From the NCBI GenBank assembly GCA_022820505.1, contig JAJEFK010000053.1, positions 1 through 64,000 on the forward strand: a stretch of DNA of 64,000 bases, in the 5' to 3' direction. This stretch comes from Acidimicrobiia bacterium. GTDB lineage: Bacteria; Actinomycetota; Acidimicrobiia; Acidimicrobiales; Poriferisodalaceae. The notes beneath the pieces were generated by a model. That model saw nothing but the letters and a program-made list of their open reading frames with translations, ran no database searches and was not told the origin of the DNA. Of this stretch, positions 33,788 through 42,803 are shown one piece after another; the stretch's first letter is position 1; every line of letters begins with the position of its first letter. The position numbers were made by a program, and so were the translations under genes.

Positions 33788-33877
33788 GTGACGGATGACG
33801 AGCTCTACCGTCTGTTCGGCAAGACCCCCACGAGGATGATGCCTACCCGTGCCCGTCACGCCAAGGAAACGGCTTAA
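33788..33877 (+). CDS. Possible 29-codon leader peptide upstream of the helicase gene
   Basis: GTG at 33788 to TAA at 33875-33877, ending 1 bp before the helicase ATG. The peptide (MTDDELYRLFGKTPTRMMPT...) is too short to classify. The tight spacing would allow translational coupling. It lacks an obvious ribosome binding site and may be a chance frame or a truncated gene end. Confidence 0.25.
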   Translation: MTDDELYRLFGKTPTRMMPTRARHAKETA

Positions 33878-33878
33878 C

Positions 33879-36458
33879 ATGCCCTTCAAGACATACCAGT
33901 CGCGCATTGACGTTCCGAACGATCCAGAACAGTTATTCAGAGACCTTCCTCGCGGGACAGGTGACATCTCAGCTCTCTGGACCCACCAGAGTGACATCAT
34001 ACGTACCTATGTAGAGCAGCATGCGAACACACCAGATATCGCGCTTGAGTTGCCTACCGGTACCGGCAAGACGCTCCCCGGACTTCTTATCGCGGAGTGG
34101 GTAAGGCTCCGCGACCAGTGCCATGTCATATACGCGTGCCCGACCCAGCAACTCGCGCGTCAGACGGCATCGGCTGCACAGAAAGCCGCCCTCTCGGTTT
34201 CCCTGCTCATCGGGCGCAACCAAGATTGGCCTGTGCAAGACAGGACAGCATTCGCTGCTGCCGAGCGCGTTGCCGTCACCACTTACAGCTCTATTTTCAA
34301 TAGCAGTCCCAAACTGGAATCTGCGCAACTAGTTATCTTTGATGACGCTCATGCAGCTGAACAATATGTGGCTGAGGCATATAGCATCCGGATAACGCAA
34401 ACTGGAGCACCTGAAGAATATACGAATTCGCTAAACGCAATCGCGCCAGGCCTTGATGGCCTATATCTACAGCAACTGAGGGGTGATAGCGGCAAGTCTG
34501 CCTTGGGATCCTCTCCGCGACTGGTGCTCCCTGGGCAGGATGATGACATTCTGAGGAATCTGGATAGAGCATTGGCTGCAACCTCTGATTCGGATATCGA
34601 GTTTCGATTTCGGATGATCCGACGAGGCCTCGCTAGCTGCTTGGTTTTTGTTGAACCCGACTCAATCTATATTCGCCCGCTCCTGCCACCCACTCACGAG
34701 AACCGTATTTTCCGCGACGCTCGACAGCGCATATATCTCTCCGCCACGTTAGGGCGCGGCGGAGAACTGGAGCGGGCGTTTGGTCGAGCTCAGATCCAGA
34801 GACTGCCATTACCAAGCTCCTCACAAGAACCTCGAGCAGGTCGACGCTTCTTCCTGTTTCCCGCACTGGTTGAAGATGCAACTCCGAACGAAACGGTCGA
34901 AGCGATCGCCCAAAGAGTAGGCAAGGCACTCATCTTGACTCCTGATGCGCAATCGGCGCGAGGACTATCGACAAAGCTAGCAGGCGAGCGCTGGCCGACC
35001 TTTGACAATCAAAACATAGATACCTCTCTAAGTCAGTTTGCTGCGGCTAACACCGGCGTGTGTGGCCTTGCCAATCGATATGACGGAATTGACCTTCCAG
35101 GTGACGCCTGCAGGTTGGTGATCCTTCATGGATTGCCCGACGCACTGTCCCCAATGGAGCGCTTTCTGAATGACAGGGCACGGGCCGGATCAACATCGGC
35201 AGAGAGAATACGTACACGAGTTATTCAAGGCACAGGACGATGTACTCGCAATCCAGACGACACGGCGATTGTCGCTGTATGTGGCCCTGATCTGACCAAC
35301 TACCTCTCAAGGCCTGATACGCGGAATGCACTCAGGCCCGAACTCCAGGCAGAGATCGACTTCGGACGCGAGCATAGTGCATTGCCGCTAGAGCAACTGT
35401 TACAGCTTGTCCAAGCGTTTCTAGATCCAGATCGCGCAGCATTTCGAGGGGGCGAAACTTACATCGCTTCCCGAAGGCGAGATGTCACGGTGAAGGCTCC
35501 CGAGGGCAGTGAGATCTTGGCCCAATCGGCGAACATCGAAGTAGCCGCCTGCGCGGAAGCTTGGTCCGGTCGATGGAGTGAGGCTGGCCAAGAACTCTAC
35601 GAAGCCGCCGCGATACTAGGCCAAGGAGGAGAATCTACTCGCGGATATAGAGCGTTCTTGCTCCACCTATCAGGAACCTGGAAATATCGAGCCGGTGTCG
35701 AGCGTTCGTCTGCTGAACTTCAATCGATGGGTCTTTCCCTAACTGATCAAGCTATCGAAGCGGCACGTCCATCGCACTGGCCCAGAGAAATGAAACCTCT
35801 TGCATCTGAGCAATACCCGACGGCGGATAACGTAGACCGAGTAGGAGCACAACGTCTTGGCGACAGGTTGAGGACACGAGGGAAATCAAAGGTGCGAGAT
35901 CAAGTAAGCGAAATGCTGGAGAATCTCGATCAGCCTCAAGCTCGACCATATGAACTAGCCCTTCGGCATCTTGGGGAAATGATTGGAGCTGAGGCATGGA
36001 AGCCAAAGGAAGGCGGCAGATGCGACTCCATATGGCGATGGGATGACGAACTCTGGATTGTCGTTGAAGCCAAGAGCGACCAAGGTGCCGATGGATTGAT
36101 TTCTCGAAAAGATCTCCGACAAATCGGAGATCAATTGGAAACTCTTCGCCACGATCTAGACGCTAGTGAGATACCTGAATCGAGCGTCGCCCTCTTGGTA
36201 ACCCCCCGCCAAGTGTTAGCTCCCGATGCAATTGGCTCTGCAGGTCCCCATGTCTTTCTCACGACTCCTGAGGACATCCTCGCGATTGCCAACTCGATCA
36301 GGCTCGCGCTAGATGAATTGATTGAACGCGGCAATCTAAAGGAAGCTAGCAAGGTCCGTCGAAGAGTTGTCGAAACCTATCGCCGGCATGGCGTTCTCCC
36401 ATCTCAGTTATTGGACCGTCTAACGAAGAGGCCGGCAGGCGATCCGCTCAGGCGCTAG
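33879..36458 (+). CDS. SF2 helicase with C-terminal PD-(D/E)xK-like nuclease domain
   Basis: 859 aa from the ATG at 33879, with AAGGAA upstream. N-terminal helicase: LPTGTGKTLPGLLIAEW (Walker A, near 62), VIFDDAHAAEQ (motif II as DDAH, near 155), IYLSATLGRG (motif III) and VIQGTGRCTR (motif VI, near 450). The middle is helical. The C-terminal domain shows the pattern of a restriction-type nuclease: Glu in YELALRHLGE, Asp in GRCDSIW, then IVVEAKS near 729 and a Gln-bearing helix. Transcribed against hsdM and hsdS, between which it lies, and AT-richer than both. A likely defence effector inserted in the type I locus; no named family recognised. Confidence 0.8.
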   Translation: MPFKTYQSRIDVPNDPEQLFRDLPRGTGDISALWTHQSDIIRTYVEQHANTPDIALELPTGTGKTLPGLLIAEWVRLRDQCHVIYACPTQQLARQTASAAQKAALSVSLLIGRNQDWPVQDRTAFAAAERVAVTTYSSIFNSSPKLESAQLVIFDDAHAAEQYVAEAYSIRITQTGAPEEYTNSLNAIAPGLDGLYLQQLRGDSGKSALGSSPRLVLPGQDDDILRNLDRALAATSDSDIEFRFRMIRRGLASCLVFVEPDSIYIRPLLPPTHENRIFRDARQRIYLSATLGRGGELERAFGRAQIQRLPLPSSSQEPRAGRRFFLFPALVEDATPNETVEAIAQRVGKALILTPDAQSARGLSTKLAGERWPTFDNQNIDTSLSQFAAANTGVCGLANRYDGIDLPGDACRLVILHGLPDALSPMERFLNDRARAGSTSAERIRTRVIQGTGRCTRNPDDTAIVAVCGPDLTNYLSRPDTRNALRPELQAEIDFGREHSALPLEQLLQLVQAFLDPDRAAFRGGETYIASRRRDVTVKAPEGSEILAQSANIEVAACAEAWSGRWSEAGQELYEAAAILGQGGESTRGYRAFLLHLSGTWKYRAGVERSSAELQSMGLSLTDQAIEAARPSHWPREMKPLASEQYPTADNVDRVGAQRLGDRLRTRGKSKVRDQVSEMLENLDQPQARPYELALRHLGEMIGAEAWKPKEGGRCDSIWRWDDELWIVVEAKSDQGADGLISRKDLRQIGDQLETLRHDLDASEIPESSVALLVTPRQVLAPDAIGSAGPHVFLTTPEDILAIANSIRLALDELIERGNLKEASKVRRRVVETYRRHGVLPSQLLDRLTKRPAGDPLRR

Positions 36459-36570
36459 AATTCTGCGCCGAGACTGTTTCTCCGAGAGTGCCAACTGCCG
36501 GGGTGCTTGGAGACAAGTGTCTGCGAGACAGACCACAATACGGATGTATGGATGCGAATCCGAAGCTAGC

Positions 36571-37785
36571 TCACACTGGCTTTCGAACGGTAAGGTGGCC
36601 CTTGAAAGCCTGTGAGAGGATCGATGTCCGAAGGCCGCGCGATCTGACTTGGCATAAAGCCAATGTGTTTGCGACTGAAGCGACTGCTGCTCCGGCTTCC
36701 TCGACGACCTGCACCAGTCGAAGCTGGGTGTCGAGAGATGGGACTGGCAGTTCGACACGGCCGATGATCGACTGGTTGATCTTGTAGATGCCAGCGGTCG
36801 TCCGCGCCTGCGACTCAAGTTGGCGCCTCACAGCGCGCCCGTTCCATACCAGGCCTAGGAACTTCGGATTCAACCTCGATTTATCGACTCTGGCACGAAT
36901 CATCGTGTCGGGATACGCGACCTGTGGTACTTCCGCCTGTACAAGCCCACCGCGGCCAACAAGTTTGAGGGAACCGTTACCGCGCGAGATAAGGAAGTCA
37001 CCTGGCGAGATCGCGAAGCGGATTGGGTCTGTATCGCCGAAGTCGCCGAACTTGACCTCGCCCGGGTCAATCGACCCGTCCTTGATTGCCGTGAGCCGCA
37101 GCACTGGATGGCCGTCGCCCGCTGCCGTGGGCACGGAACGGCCATTTGCCAGTCGCTCCGTCAGGAAGTCACTCAGCGGCTGACTGCTCGTATCCGTAGA
37201 CCGAAGCTGCTCATCAAAAAAGCACTCGAGGAGCCGTGCCGTTCGCGGGGCAGCCGAGGCCAACCCGGCCTCGATGGCGTCCAGGCGCGAGAAATGCTGC
37301 TCGAGGACAGCGACGACGCGCCGCCGTTCGCTTAGAGGCGGCACCGGCACTAGCTGCTTGAGAATCGGCCCCGACTTGGCGCGTGTGTGCGAACCAGTCG
37401 CTCCCTCAACGGCCAGCTTGATCCACTCGCGGAACGCAGGAGCCGACAGGTAATGGCTCAGGTACTCGGCCATTTGCGGTTCGTGCAGTCGTATAGCCAG
37501 ATACTCCGTCGATGCGACTTGCGGTCGACCGTAGCTGGGGCCGACTGTCCAGACGCGATTGATGCGGGGATTGATCTTGCAGAGAAGCACATCGTGCTCC
37601 GCGACCGAGCGTTTGCCACTCCCAATCTCTTCACCGTCGACCTGCTCAGGTTGACCCGAAGGGAACGCAGGCACGCTGTAGAGGTCGTAGATGGTCCCTG
37701 GCTCCGGAGAGACTTGGCCTCGGACTTCGGTTCCGAGATCACCAAGGCGCTCCAGCTCCCAGCCTGGAGGCAGGTCTGGCGTCAC
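36571..37785 (-). CDS. hsdS: Type I restriction specificity subunit HsdS
   Basis: 404 aa, start at 37783-37785, overlapping the hsdR stop by 4 bp. Two target-recognition halves are each followed by a conserved helix: WELERLGDLG, then PVPPLSERRRVVAVLEQHFSRLD in the middle, and VPSLDTQLRLVQVVEEAGAA plus ILSQAFKGHLTV at the end. This is the normal length for a two-TRD HsdS that sets the bipartite recognition site. The gene order hsdR-hsdS with a distant hsdM is atypical and results from the insertion between hsdS and hsdM. Confidence 0.92.
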   Translation of the reverse strand: MTPDLPPGWELERLGDLGTEVRGQVSPEPGTIYDLYSVPAFPSGQPEQVDGEEIGSGKRSVAEHDVLLCKINPRINRVWTVGPSYGRPQVASTEYLAIRLHEPQMAEYLSHYLSAPAFREWIKLAVEGATGSHTRAKSGPILKQLVPVPPLSERRRVVAVLEQHFSRLDAIEAGLASAAPRTARLLECFFDEQLRSTDTSSQPLSDFLTERLANGRSVPTAAGDGHPVLRLTAIKDGSIDPGEVKFGDFGDTDPIRFAISPGDFLISRGNGSLKLVGRGGLVQAEVPQVAYPDTMIRARVDKSRLNPKFLGLVWNGRAVRRQLESQARTTAGIYKINQSIIGRVELPVPSLDTQLRLVQVVEEAGAAVASVANTLALCQVRSRGLRTSILSQAFKGHLTVRKPV

Positions 37786-40658
37786 GCGGCGAGAGCCGCC
37801 GTGAGCTCGTCGAGGAGGGCGTCGAGTTTGTCTCCGAAGAGTTGGCGGGCTTTGCCGAGGCCGCCCTGGGTGCTGAAGGGCGGTGCCGTCAACTCGCTGG
37901 GCTCGATGCCGAGGTTAGTGGCGATGCGGTCCTTGATGAGTTCTAGGAATCGTGCTTGGTCGGCCGTGAACGAGCGGTCGGCGTTCGACTGCTGCAACAG
38001 CCACGCTTCGAAGCGGTCGTTGACTAGGTCCGGAAAGGCGACCAGCTCGTCTGCTTCCCCGAGGGCATATCTCACGAGACTCACCAGGTCGGTGCTGACG
38101 CGGTGCCCTGAGCCACGCACCTTGGACTTGTCGAGCGTCTCGTAGGCCTTCCACAGCGAATCCGGAGTCCAGCGGTACGGCGGCTTCTCGATTGCGTTCG
38201 CCAGCTCCTTGATCTCGGTGTACGTGAGACCGCTGCCATAGGGCTGGCTGTACAGCACATCGAGTGCGGTGATCTCGTCCTTGTTGTTGTCGATGAACTG
38301 CTGCCACGACTCGATCCGCGACATTGCCAGGTCCCGCGCCTCGAGAGAGAACTCGTCCGAAATCACCTGATCTTTCGAAGCCGTGTCGATCACCTGCTCG
38401 TAGCTGCGCCTGACATCGATGAGCTTCTGACGCAGAGCTGCGTTGCTGGCCAGCGGCAGTACGGCCTCCTGAATCAGCTTCGCTCCGGCGGCAGCGACCT
38501 GCTCGGGCGTGGGATCGTCGACGCCTGCATCCTCAGCCGCCAACGCATGCTGACGATCGGGGTCGAGCGCGTCGACCATTCCGCGCACCAGATCTGCCAA
38601 CCGGATGCCAGCGAGATCTTCGACATCGGCCCGATCTTGTTCCGTCATGCGACGATCGAGACGGGCGAGGCGTGAAGCTGCCGACGAGACAACAGCTGGG
38701 TCAACCGAGCCGACGCCGATCAGGTTCAGCAACCGGTCAAAGCTCACGCCGCGCTTGCGTTCGAGCGGCACGGTGTCGTGAAGATCAAGCTCGGTGACAC
38801 CCACTGCATCCACGATCACGAAGCGGTCCTTGGCCTCGGCGTCGGGCGTGACCAAGCGCAAATGATCCCTTTCCATCACCCGCACGCCACGCCCCTTCAT
38901 CTGTTCGAAGAAGTTGCGGCTGCGCACCAGGCGCATGAAGACCACGCACTCGATCGGCTTCACGTCCGTGCCCGTGGCGATCATGTCCACGGTGACGGCG
39001 ATGCGCGTCTTGAAGTCGTTGCGGAACCGCCGCAGTAGCTCTTCGGGTTTGTCGCCGCCCTCTCCCGACCGATAGGTGATCTTGACCGCGCCTTCATTGT
39101 CGAGAACGAACTCTTCCCGGACGATCTGGACGATGTCGTCGGCGTGACTGTCATCCTTGGCGAAGATCAGCGTCTTGGGGATGTACTGCAGTAGTCCGTC
39201 ATCTCCGCGCTCGCGGTCCTTGAACATGACCGGCAGTGAATCTCGCAGCGTCCGCACGACTGTGCGGATCTGATCGGGAGCCACCACGCGCTTGTCGAGT
39301 TGGGTGGCGTCGTAGTCGATGTCAGCATCGACCTTCTTCAAGCTGATCGTGCGGGTCTCTCGGTCGCGGAACTCGGTTACGAACTGGGCCGGCACAGTGC
39401 CGCCTGACTCGGTGATCTCTGTGCGGATTCGGAACACTTCGAATTGTGCGTTGACCTTGTCCGCCACGGCGTGCTCGTGCGTGTAGCGCATCACCAAGTT
39501 CTGTTCGAAGAATCCGAGCGTCTGAACGCCCGGCGTCGCAGTGAGTCCCACAAGGAAGGCATCGAAGTACTCGAGCACCTGCCTCCACACGCCATAGATC
39601 GAACGGTGACACTCGTCGATGATGATCAGGTCATAGGACTCGATCGGCACGGCGGGGTTGTACGCGACTTCGACCACATCGGGCGGTTCGACATCGAATC
39701 CGCCTTGCTCGTCGAGGTCGGCGTTGTCGCTCCCGCTCTCGTCGCCGCGCAGGATCGAGTACAGACGCTGAATCGTGCAGATGTGGACCTTGGCCGCAGC
39801 CTCGTCAACCATGTCCAGCTGCGACGAGGTGAGATGCCGGACGTTGTAGAGCTCGGTGAACTTGCGGCCGTCACCGGGGACCCGGAACTTCTGGAACTCC
39901 GCCAATGCTTGGCGGCCGAGGTTGGCCCGGTCGACGAGGAAGAGAATGCGCTGGGCACCAGCGTGATGCACCAGGCGATAGCAGGCATTGGCTGCAGTGA
40001 TCGTCTTGCCTGACCCGGTCGCCATTTGGACGAGAGACCGAGGATGGTTCTTCCGGAATGACTGCTCGAGGTTGCGGATGGCCTCGACTTGCGCAGGCCA
40101 CAGGCCCATCGAGTCGGCGTCCTCACCGATCTCGGGCAAGAGCGGGATGCCAGCGCGCAGACCGGCACCGCGACCGTTGATGAAGTCCTCGTGCCAGCGA
40201 GCGAGGGTCTCGGGTCGATGGAACGTGTACACCCGTCGGCTCGCTGCCACGGGATCCAGCCAGCTCGTGAACCGGGTTTCAGCACCGGTCGATTCGTAGC
40301 CAAATGGCAGCACCCCGTCGACTTCGAACGCCGGCAGTTCATCGGGATACGCGCTCTGATACTTGCGAGTCTGATACTCGACGCCGGTGAGCGTGCTGCC
40401 GACCTTCTTCGCCTCGATGACGCCTACGGCTTGGCCGTCCACGTAGAGCACGTAGTCGGCCGGACCCGCTGCGGTCTGGACCTCGCGAACGGCGACACCC
40501 TGAGCCTCAGCCACCGCCGCTGTCTTGTAGTCCTGCACCACCCAGCCGCAGGCCTCCAACTGCTCGTCGATGTCACGACGGGCCAACTGCTCGGGCGACA
40601 GGTACTCACTCACAGCGACCCCGAACTCACGACCGCCAACCCGCACACCAGCGACCAT
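37782..40658 (-). CDS. hsdR: Type I restriction endonuclease subunit HsdR
   Basis: 958 aa from the ATG at 40656-40658; a GTG at 40611-40613 is an alternative that matches the family start SEYLSPEQLARRDID. N-terminal PD-ExK nuclease: Asp69 in ADYVLYVDG and Glu82-Ala-Lys84 in VGVIEAKK. Helicase/translocase: MATGSGKT near 212, IIIDECHRSIYG near 342, and VDMIATGTDVKPIECVVFMR with the motif VI segment downstream. The C-terminal ~250 residues form the HsdM-binding helical domain. It is full length and appears intact, so restriction should be active if HsdM and HsdS are expressed together. Confidence 0.94.
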   Translation of the reverse strand: MVAGVRVGGREFGVAVSEYLSPEQLARRDIDEQLEACGWVVQDYKTAAVAEAQGVAVREVQTAAGPADYVLYVDGQAVGVIEAKKVGSTLTGVEYQTRKYQSAYPDELPAFEVDGVLPFGYESTGAETRFTSWLDPVAASRRVYTFHRPETLARWHEDFINGRGAGLRAGIPLLPEIGEDADSMGLWPAQVEAIRNLEQSFRKNHPRSLVQMATGSGKTITAANACYRLVHHAGAQRILFLVDRANLGRQALAEFQKFRVPGDGRKFTELYNVRHLTSSQLDMVDEAAAKVHICTIQRLYSILRGDESGSDNADLDEQGGFDVEPPDVVEVAYNPAVPIESYDLIIIDECHRSIYGVWRQVLEYFDAFLVGLTATPGVQTLGFFEQNLVMRYTHEHAVADKVNAQFEVFRIRTEITESGGTVPAQFVTEFRDRETRTISLKKVDADIDYDATQLDKRVVAPDQIRTVVRTLRDSLPVMFKDRERGDDGLLQYIPKTLIFAKDDSHADDIVQIVREEFVLDNEGAVKITYRSGEGGDKPEELLRRFRNDFKTRIAVTVDMIATGTDVKPIECVVFMRLVRSRNFFEQMKGRGVRVMERDHLRLVTPDAEAKDRFVIVDAVGVTELDLHDTVPLERKRGVSFDRLLNLIGVGSVDPAVVSSAASRLARLDRRMTEQDRADVEDLAGIRLADLVRGMVDALDPDRQHALAAEDAGVDDPTPEQVAAAGAKLIQEAVLPLASNAALRQKLIDVRRSYEQVIDTASKDQVISDEFSLEARDLAMSRIESWQQFIDNNKDEITALDVLYSQPYGSGLTYTEIKELANAIEKPPYRWTPDSLWKAYETLDKSKVRGSGHRVSTDLVSLVRYALGEADELVAFPDLVNDRFEAWLLQQSNADRSFTADQARFLELIKDRIATNLGIEPSELTAPPFSTQGGLGKARQLFGDKLDALLDELTAALAA

Positions 40659-40807
40659 CGTACGATCTTGAACCGAGTGACGGAATTGGCGCAGGACCGC
40701 TCATGAGCACCGACGCCGCAACCAGGACTGCGATGACTCGCTGCTCTGGCCCGTTCAGATCACTGTCGGGTACGTGGACCATCAAGTCGAAGCGGAGGTA
40801 GGTCAAC

Positions 40808-41071
40808 TTGTCTTCGAAGCTTGTGGCAGCTGAGGTGTTTCCTCCTGGCGAGCACCTGGCAGAAGAACTGGCTGCGCGTGGCCTGACCATTCCGCAATTC
40901 GCAGAGCTGATGGGTCAACCGGTGCACGTGGTCACGGACGTCCTCGATGCGCTGATCGAGGTCACCCCCGACTTGGCCGCAGCCATCTCTTCTGCACTCG
41001 GCACCTCGACGCAGTTGTGGCTCAACCTCGAACAGATCTACCGCTCACACATCGCCACCCATGGCGCGTAG
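40808..41071 (+). CDS. HigA/VapI-type HTH antitoxin, without adjacent toxin
   Basis: 87 aa from the TTG at 40808, chosen because GGAGGT lies 8 bp upstream; a GTG five codons later is possible. Typical HigA pattern: PGEHLAEELAARGLTIPQFA, MGQPVHVVTDVLDALIEVTP, and STQLWLNLEQIYRSH. No RelE/HigB toxin precedes it in the 150-bp gap after hsdR, so it looks like an orphan antitoxin. Its 3' end overlaps the end of the convergent doc gene by 27 bp. Confidence 0.85.
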   Translation: MSSKLVAAEVFPPGEHLAEELAARGLTIPQFAELMGQPVHVVTDVLDALIEVTPDLAAAISSALGTSTQLWLNLEQIYRSHIATHGA

Positions 41072-41434
41072 GACGGCGGCGACGTCGTCGATGCCTATGT
41101 CGGTTGAGGCGACGGTCATGACGAGGTCGTAGACGGCGTCGTTGCAGGCCGTGCTCACGCTGGCGTCGTTGAGTTCCAATAAGACGGCTGCGGCTAGCCA
41201 GCCGAGTCGCTTGTTGCCGTCGACGAGCGGGTGATTGTTGACAACCGAGTGCAGCAGCGCGCCAGCTTTGGTCCACACGTCGGGATAGGCGTCCTCGCCG
41301 AACGCGGAGGCTTGGGGCCGTGCTGCTGCGGCGCCCAAGAGGCCGATGTCCCGAATGGGCGGCGGATCGCCGAGCAGCCGGCGGGCCAGCTCGACGAGGT
41401 CTTCAGTGTCGAGGTACTCGAACGTCTCGTTCAC
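41045..41434 (-). CDS. doc: Doc/Fic-family toxin
   Basis: 129 aa, start at 41432-41434. Death-on-curing type Fic fold with the active-site motif HPLVDGNKRLGWLA near 68-81, the short Doc version of HxFx(D/N)GNxxR. Full length for Doc (~125 aa). Doc phosphorylates EF-Tu with ATP and stops translation. It overlaps its antitoxin gene by 4 bp, a normal TA operon. It lies at the right edge of the defence island. Confidence 0.9.
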   Translation of the reverse strand: MNETFEYLDTEDLVELARRLLGDPPPIRDIGLLGAAAARPQASAFGEDAYPDVWTKAGALLHSVVNNHPLVDGNKRLGWLAAAVLLELNDASVSTACNDAVYDLVMTVASTDIGIDDVAAVLRAMGGDV

Positions 41435-41643
41435 TCGCCCAGACGGCGCAGCGCTTCAGCGTGACGATCCATGACGAGGCCGGCCGCGACCGCCACACGG
41501 TCGCGATGCTCCGCCTTGGCCACGTACTCGCGCACGGCACGCCGAGCGGCTTCCTGCATTGAGGTGCCGTCGAGCGTGGCGCGACGCCGCAGTGCCTCCT
41601 GCTCGTCGTCGGTCAGCCTGAGCGTCATCGCCATGGCTGACAT
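41431..41643 (-). CDS. Ribbon-helix-helix antitoxin of the Doc module
   Basis: 70 aa, ATG at 41641-41643 (further ATGs at codons 4 and 6). MTLRLTDDEQEALRRRAT followed by GTSMQEAARRAVREYV is a CopG-type DNA-binding fold. The C-terminal ~25 residues would neutralise the toxin. An ATATCGAT palindrome in a GGTATC...GATATC context (about 41643-41662) overlaps the start region and is a likely self-regulated operator. Confidence 0.85.
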   Translation of the reverse strand: MSAMAMTLRLTDDEQEALRRRATLDGTSMQEAARRAVREYVAKAEHRDRVAVAAGLVMDRHAEALRRLGE

Positions 41644-41810
41644 GGTATCAAATCGATATCACCGACTCGTGACCGGCAGTCGAATTCTGGACACGCTCAA
41701 GCCGGGAAGTGAACGGTCAGGTTGCGCGCTGGTGCTCGGTGCCGCCAGATTCGTCCGGTGCTGCGATATACCGGAACCTCAGTGAGCTTGCCTGCCGCCG
41801 TGGCGGATTC

Positions 41811-42803
41811 ATGACGAACCGACTTGTTGCCGCGATGGCCTTTGCCGCCTTGGTGATCTCGGTGCTGTCATTGTTCGTGGCGTTGAGCACCACGGAGGTG
41901 GAACCGGCACGAACGACAGCGGACGTCGCCGCTGCGACCACTGCGGCCGGCGCCCGCGACGAGCCTGCAACGTCGCCGCCGCCGACCACCACTGCGGATA
42001 CACCGGCGGACGCTGCGACACCTTCGCCGACGGTCGTCACCGCCACTTCCGCGGCCACGGCCGAGCCTGCGGCCATGACGACTCCTGACACAGAACTGCC
42101 GGGCACTCCCGCAACGTTCGGGCCCGCGGCCGGCAGCCAACTCGGCGTCATCGGCGTCGCTCACGACGACTGGCTCAACGTACGCGATGTTCCCAACGGC
42201 GAGGTCGTCGCAACGCTGACGCTGCAGCTGTCGCCGCAGTCGCCAGCCGAGAGCGCGCTGCTGGTCCGCGATGCCGAGGCCGAGGCGGCATTCGCGAGGA
42301 TCGGCGTTGCGGGAGTGACCGCGACCGGCCGCTCCCGTGACCTCGCCACAAGCACGTGGCACGAGATCCAAGCGGGCCCGATCATCGGCTGGGCCAGCTC
42401 GAACTATCTGGCGCCGCTGGTACCGGAGACTGCACTCGACATCACCGCGCAGGTAACTGCCGACATCGACGGCGCCACGACCGCTGACACCTTCACCGCA
42501 CTGGTTGAACGGATCGTCGCGACGGTCGCCTCAGACGAGCCTGCGTCACGCGTCAGAACCGTTGCGCCCCCCGGCGCTTTCGAAGCCGTGGTCGACATCG
42601 CCGTCGATGTCGTGGGCCAACCCGACGATTCGATACGTGGCTACCGGCTGCTGATCTCGGCCGATGCAGCCGGCGATGTGGCCGCTGCTGTGACCGACGG
42701 TGACATCGCCACCGATGCCGGGCCGTACATGCTTCGCAGCGTCTCGGCGACGCCGTTGTGCTACAGCCACCGGGGCGTCAGCGCAGACGGCGCCTGCAAC
42801 TAA
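41811..42803 (+). CDS. Secreted protein with Thr/Ala/Pro-rich stalk and SH3-like region
   Basis: 330 aa from the ATG at 41811. An N-terminal signal or anchor helix (RLVAAMAFAALVISVLSLFVAL) is followed by ~75 residues of Thr/Ala/Pro/Ser-rich stalk. A globular part begins LGVIGVAHDDWLNVRDVPNG and continues to PIIGWASSNYLAP, a bacterial SH3-like pattern (LNVRxxP...GWVxxxYL). A ~100-residue C-terminal domain follows with a Cys pair. Probably anchored outside the membrane and binding cell wall or a protein partner. It ends 4 bp inside the convergent ligase gene. Confidence 0.75.
   Translation: MTNRLVAAMAFAALVISVLSLFVALSTTEVEPARTTADVAAATTAAGARDEPATSPPPTTTADTPADAATPSPTVVTATSAATAEPAAMTTPDTELPGTPATFGPAAGSQLGVIGVAHDDWLNVRDVPNGEVVATLTLQLSPQSPAESALLVRDAEAEAAFARIGVAGVTATGRSRDLATSTWHEIQAGPIIGWASSNYLAPLVPETALDITAQVTADIDGATTADTFTALVERIVATVASDEPASRVRTVAPPGAFEAVVDIAVDVVGQPDDSIRGYRLLISADAAGDVAAAVTDGDIATDAGPYMLRSVSATPLCYSHRGVSADGACN

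Noticed and set aside
40627..40807. HigB toxin gene before the HigA-like antitoxin
   Set aside because: The gap holds only ~30-codon frames and a short antisense frame; no RelE-like pattern.
24398..41643. Prophage or integrative element
   Set aside because: No integrase, transposase, structural phage genes or tRNA-derived attachment repeats are visible at either edge.
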